7,664 nucleotides of DNA, from positions 1 to 7,664 of the forward strand of contig JABDLQ010000423.1 of NCBI GenBank assembly GCA_013002925.1, written 5' to 3'. This document shows positions 5,708 to 7,664 of this stretch, piece after piece (the stretch's first letter is position 1; every line of letters starts with the position of its first letter). The notes under the pieces are model-generated. The model was not told where the DNA came from. It did not search any database and was given only the letters and a program-made list of their open reading frames with translations. This stretch comes from Gammaproteobacteria bacterium (GTDB taxonomy: Bacteria > Pseudomonadota > Gammaproteobacteria > Steroidobacterales > SZUA-146). Position numbers and translations under genes: made by a program.

Positions 5708-5807
5708 CCCTGCGATACCTTATTGTCGCAATGCACGTTAAACGCGCCCATCGGTACCGGACCCATCAGACGACAGTTTCAACTCACCCCACAAGTACGG
5801 CGATATT

Positions 5808-5825
5808 GCGGCGGTGCGCCGTCGC
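5808..5825 (+). other. GC-rich 7-bp hairpin followed by a short T-rich stretch
   Basis: GCGGCGG (5808-5814) pairs with CCGTCGC (5819-5825), with one G-T wobble and a 4-base loop. TTTATTCT follows on the plus strand. It resembles a weak intrinsic terminator or attenuator for plus-strand transcription. No plus-strand gene lies nearby upstream, so its role is unclear. An alternative pairing ACGGCG (5797-5802) with CGCCGT (5817-5822) is possible. Confidence 0.35.
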
Positions 5826-5973
5826 TTTATTCTGTACCGTGCGGCAAGCACTCTGACGGCCGGTTCCGACACTTACTGTCTCCGGACACGTAGACCGCCG
5901 GTTGCCATGCATTATTACGTTTTAATGTTGTCGGCGTTTTCAGGTATTCTATGCATACTGTCAAATGGTTACC

Positions 5974-5989
5974 TCAGGGTTTCCCCTGA
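5974..5989. promoter_or_regulatory. Operator-like palindrome
   Basis: TCAGGG (5974-5979) and CCCTGA (5984-5989) form a perfect 6-bp dyad around TTTC. It lies about 77-92 bases before the ATG of the plus-strand operon and well inside the divergent intergenic region. Size and symmetry fit the site of a dimeric helix-turn-helix regulator; the neighbouring NarL/LuxR-type regulator is one candidate (inference). As RNA it could also form a small hairpin, but no T run follows. Confidence 0.45.
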
Positions 5990-6004
5990 TATCCCACACA
6001 ACAG

Positions 6005-6010
6005 TTGACT
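6005..6010 (+). promoter_or_regulatory. Possible -35 box of the 95-aa gene operon
   Basis: TTGACT matches the sigma-70 -35 consensus at five of six positions. No good -10 hexamer is seen 16-18 bases downstream (CATACG at 6029-6034 is the nearest, a poor match). A weak promoter needing an activator would fit this. With a start at about 6042, the palindrome at 5974-5989 would be centred near -61, a common activator position. This is inference only. Confidence 0.25.
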
Positions 6011-6065
6011 GTTTTTCTTAACTACCAGCATACGGTTCAAACCCGCTACTTACGACAGGAAAATT

Positions 6066-6353
6066 ATGGCATCGTCTGAAAACTTTGATCCGGGGCGCAT
6101 TAAAAGCCAAGATAATCAACTATATGGGATTCAAATCTCATTAAAAAAAGACGATACGTTCAGCAATTTGCTGGGTGATGACTGGCACACGACACGCTGG
6201 TACGCCAGCCGCGCCGAGCGAGATGCGGCGATGCACTCCATTGGCAGCCGCCACATATTTTCACGACTTGGAGACGAGCCGACGCTGATTTATACGAAAA
6301 TCGACCAAACTGCGCCAGCCGGCCCGCAAATCGGCCCGCAAACCGAATCGTGA
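6066..6353 (+). CDS. Uncharacterised 95-aa protein
   Basis: I do not recognise this protein. It is small, soluble-looking, and has no signal peptide, membrane segment or metal-binding motif. The core LYGIQISLKKDDTFSNLL (19-36), GDDWHTTRWYASRAERDAAM and HIFSRLGDEP with TLIYTKI has alternating hydrophobic strands and aromatic residues. It reads like one compact alpha/beta domain rather than a random frame. The ATG at 6066 has a good AGGA 7 bases upstream. The C-terminus is a low-complexity Pro/Gly/Gln tail produced by a 12-base tandem repeat. Its stop is 14 bases before the thioesterase ATG, so the two are surely cotranscribed. Context suggests a cytoplasmic role linked to acyl-CoA or central metabolism, but this is only guilt by association. 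Confidence 0.8.
   Translation: MASSENFDPGRIKSQDNQLYGIQISLKKDDTFSNLLGDDWHTTRWYASRAERDAAMHSIGSRHIFSRLGDEPTLIYTKIDQTAPAGPQIGPQTES
6320..6343 (+). repeat. 12-base tandem repeat in the 3' end of the 95-aa gene
   Basis: CGGCCCGCAAAT (6320-6331) is followed directly by CGGCCCGCAAAC (6332-6343), identical at 11 of 12 positions. The unit length keeps the frame and encodes GPQI-GPQT at the C-terminal tail, so copy-number change would only lengthen or shorten the tail. Confidence 0.8.
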
Positions 6354-6367
6354 ACTGAGTAGCGCCG

Positions 6368-6832
6368 ATGGCGCACAAACACCCTTTATTCGAGGCCCGC
6401 CCCCGACACTTTCCGATACATGTGAATGAACATGTGCGTTGGGGTGATCTGGATGCATTTGGGCACGTCAACAACACGATCTACTTCCAGTGGTTTGAAT
6501 CGGCCCGCATGGAGTTTTTACAACGCACCGGGTTTATGGACCTGATGCACGATAGGAACATCGGACCGATCCTGGCGCACACCGAATGTTTTTTTCGCCG
6601 ACCGCTCGGGCATCCGTGTGAATTACTCGTCGCTACGCGTAGCGGTGACGTTGACGCCCGGAGATTTGCGATGGAATACGGTATATTTGAACGCACTGAC
6701 GAGATGCCACTGGCTGCCTGTGGCACCGGCATCGTGGTCTGCTACGATTACAATGAGCGCTGCAAAGCGCAGATTCCTGAGCCATTACGGCAACGTCTGT
6801 TGGAACTGGGGTCCAGCGACCATGATCATTGA
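6368..6832 (+). CDS. Acyl-CoA thioesterase, 4HBT/hotdog family (FadM/YbgC-like)
   Basis: A 154-aa hotdog-fold thioesterase that should hydrolyse acyl-CoA (or acyl-ACP) to free acid and CoA in the cytoplasm. The family signature is VRWGDLDAFGHVNN (23-36), with the likely catalytic Asp29. It is followed by YFQWFESARMEFL (39-51), the start of the central helix. Later strands (FFRRPLGHPCELLV, ARRFAMEYGIF, GIVVCYDY) complete the single hotdog domain, and the length is normal for the family. The ATG at 6368 lies 14 bases after the preceding stop; no strong ribosome-binding site is visible, which suggests translational coupling. It is followed 53 bases later by icd. Chain-length preference cannot be read from sequence. 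Confidence 0.92.
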   Translation: MAHKHPLFEARPRHFPIHVNEHVRWGDLDAFGHVNNTIYFQWFESARMEFLQRTGFMDLMHDRNIGPILAHTECFFRRPLGHPCELLVATRSGDVDARRFAMEYGIFERTDEMPLAACGTGIVVCYDYNERCKAQIPEPLRQRLLELGSSDHDH

Positions 6833-6836
6833 TCAT
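6822..6836. repeat. Palindrome over the thioesterase stop codon
   Basis: ATGATCA (6822-6828) and TGATCAT (6830-6836) are perfect 7-bp arms around a single T, spanning the last codons and the TGA stop of the thioesterase. They contain two TGATCA sites. No T run follows, so it is not a terminator by itself. It may be a chance result of the Asp-His-Asp-His ending. Confidence 0.5.
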
Positions 6837-6885
6837 CGAATCACCACCGAGGCCAGGCCAAAATTTTACGAAAAAGGGATAAGAC

Positions 6886-7664
6886 ATGTCTGACACTATG
6901 CTGCAAGTACCCGCAAACGGTTCAAAAATCACCATTGATAACGGCCGGCTAATCGTGCCGGACAATCCCATCATTCCGTATATCGAAGGTGATGGCACCG
7001 GTCCGGATATCTGGCGGGCAACTGTACGCATCCTCGATGAAGCAGTTGCCAAAGCCTATGGCGGCAAGCGCCAGATTCACTGGATGGAAATTTTTGCCGG
7101 TCAAAAATCCAATGACCTGTATAACTCATGGCTCCCGGATGAGACCGTGAGCGCTGCGCGCGAATACCTGGTGTCAATAAAAGGTCCGCTGACAACGCCG
7201 ATCGGGGGTGGCATCCGTTCACTGAACGTCGCGCTGCGCCAGTTGCTCGATCTGTATGTGTGTCTGCGGCCGGTACGCTGGTTTGCCGGAGTACCTTCGC
7301 CCGTCCGCAACCCCGGCGCTGTCGACATGGTCATTTTTCGCGAAAACACCGAGGATATTTACGCCGGCGTTGAGTTTGAGGCCGGCTCCGAAGGCAACAA
7401 AAAGTTCCTGACGATTTTTAAAGAACATTTTCCGAAAGAGTTCAGCAAGATTCGTTTTCCCGACACCTCCGGTATTGGCATTAAGCCGATCTCGCGGGAA
7501 GGTACCGAACGACTGGTCCGCTCCACCATTCAGTATGCCATTGACAATGATCGCAAGAGCGTCAGCTTTGTCCATAAAGGCAACATCATGAAATTCACGG
7601 AAGGCGCCTTTCGTAATTGGGGTTACGATCTGGCCGAGCGGGAATTTGGTGAGCAGACTTATAC
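6886..7664 (+). CDS. icd: Isocitrate dehydrogenase, NADP-type (partial, C-terminus beyond right edge)
   Basis: The first 259 residues of the TCA-cycle enzyme that oxidatively decarboxylates isocitrate to 2-oxoglutarate. It aligns by eye with E. coli Icd along its whole visible length: IIPYIEGDGTGPDIW (29-43), IKGPLTTPIGGGIRSLNVAL (98-117), LRPVRWFAG, VIFRENTEDIYAG (149-161), GIGIKPIS and VHKGNIMKFTEGAFR (229-243). Substrate residues are present: Thr104, Ser112, Asn114, Arg118, Arg128, Arg152, Tyr159 and Lys231. Ser112 corresponds to the E. coli serine phosphorylated by AceK. The ATG at 6886 has AGGG 7 bases upstream. NADP use is inferred from overall similarity, because the cofactor-discriminating residues lie past the edge. 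It lies 53 bases after the thioesterase gene and may be cotranscribed with it or have its own promoter. Confidence 0.97.
   Translation, partial: MSDTMLQVPANGSKITIDNGRLIVPDNPIIPYIEGDGTGPDIWRATVRILDEAVAKAYGGKRQIHWMEIFAGQKSNDLYNSWLPDETVSAAREYLVSIKGPLTTPIGGGIRSLNVALRQLLDLYVCLRPVRWFAGVPSPVRNPGAVDMVIFRENTEDIYAGVEFEAGSEGNKKFLTIFKEHFPKEFSKIRFPDTSGIGIKPISREGTERLVRSTIQYAIDNDRKSVSFVHKGNIMKFTEGAFRNWGYDLAEREFGEQTY

Larger units (their letters stand above)
5631..6065. other. Divergent intergenic region, 435 bases, no credible gene
   Basis: It separates the response regulator (minus) from the 95-aa gene (plus) and must hold promoters for both. Visible structure: nested inverted repeats at 5668-5707 in the regulator leader, the palindrome CGGTACCG at 5752-5759, a 7-bp GC-rich hairpin at 5808-5825, two ATGCAT palindromes at 5907-5912 and 5951-5956, and an operator-like palindrome at 5974-5989. 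A short open frame (5814-6008, GTG start) has a hydrophobic stretch but no ribosome-binding site and overlaps these elements, so I do not call it a gene. Confidence 0.6.

Noticed and set aside
5073..5741. A 222-residue open frame on the plus strand
   Set aside because: It is antisense to the response regulator, whose receiver and helix-turn-helix motifs are unmistakable. The opposite frame has no recognisable domain.
5814..6008. A 64-residue frame with a hydrophobic stretch (from a GTG, or 33 aa from the ATG at 5907)
   Set aside because: No ribosome-binding site at either start. It overlaps a hairpin and the operator-like palindrome, and the hydrophobic stretch can arise from T-rich intergenic DNA.

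Overview
The window looks like chromosomal DNA of a gammaproteobacterium with moderate GC content. This is inferred from the E. coli-type isocitrate dehydrogenase, the cytochrome c4-like proteins, the STAS-fused MlaE-type permease and the small WaaP/RIO-like kinase. No mobile element, phage gene, CRISPR array, tRNA or rRNA is visible, so it reads as core genome with several little-studied signalling genes.

Layout. From 3479 leftwards everything is on the minus strand. A cNMP-domain/GGDEF diguanylate cyclase (3479-2517) is followed by two small monoheme c-type cytochromes in tandem (2416-2093 and 2079-1717). After a 101-bp gap with a strong nested hairpin come a STAS-MlaE permease (1615-509) and its MlaF-type ATPase (507 to beyond the left edge). 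The last two are the inner-membrane core of an MCE/Mla-type lipid ABC transporter. Its substrate-binding MCE protein would be expected just outside the window.

In the middle, a compact protein kinase-like gene (3595-4284, plus strand) diverges from the cyclase. It overlaps tail-to-tail by 6 bp with a small receiver-like protein (4665-4279, minus) that lacks the acidic metal-binding pair. Beyond a 314-bp gene-free stretch lies a NarL/LuxR-type response regulator (5630-4980, minus). No histidine kinase is seen.

On the right, a 435-bp divergent intergenic region holds several inverted repeats, including a clean operator-like palindrome at 5974-5989. It leads into a plus-strand cluster: an unrecognised 95-aa protein (6066-6353), a hotdog-fold acyl-CoA thioesterase (6368-6832), and the first 259 codons of NADP-type isocitrate dehydrogenase icd (6886 to beyond the right edge).

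How the parts may work together (inference): the left half joins c-di-GMP synthesis, periplasmic electron carriers and envelope lipid transport. The middle is signalling (kinase-like protein, pseudo-receiver, response regulator). The right is central and acyl-CoA metabolism. I found no single convincing new system. The best leads are the pseudo-receiver, the split c4-like cytochrome pair, the atypical kinase-like protein, the unknown 95-aa protein, and the structured intergenic regions.
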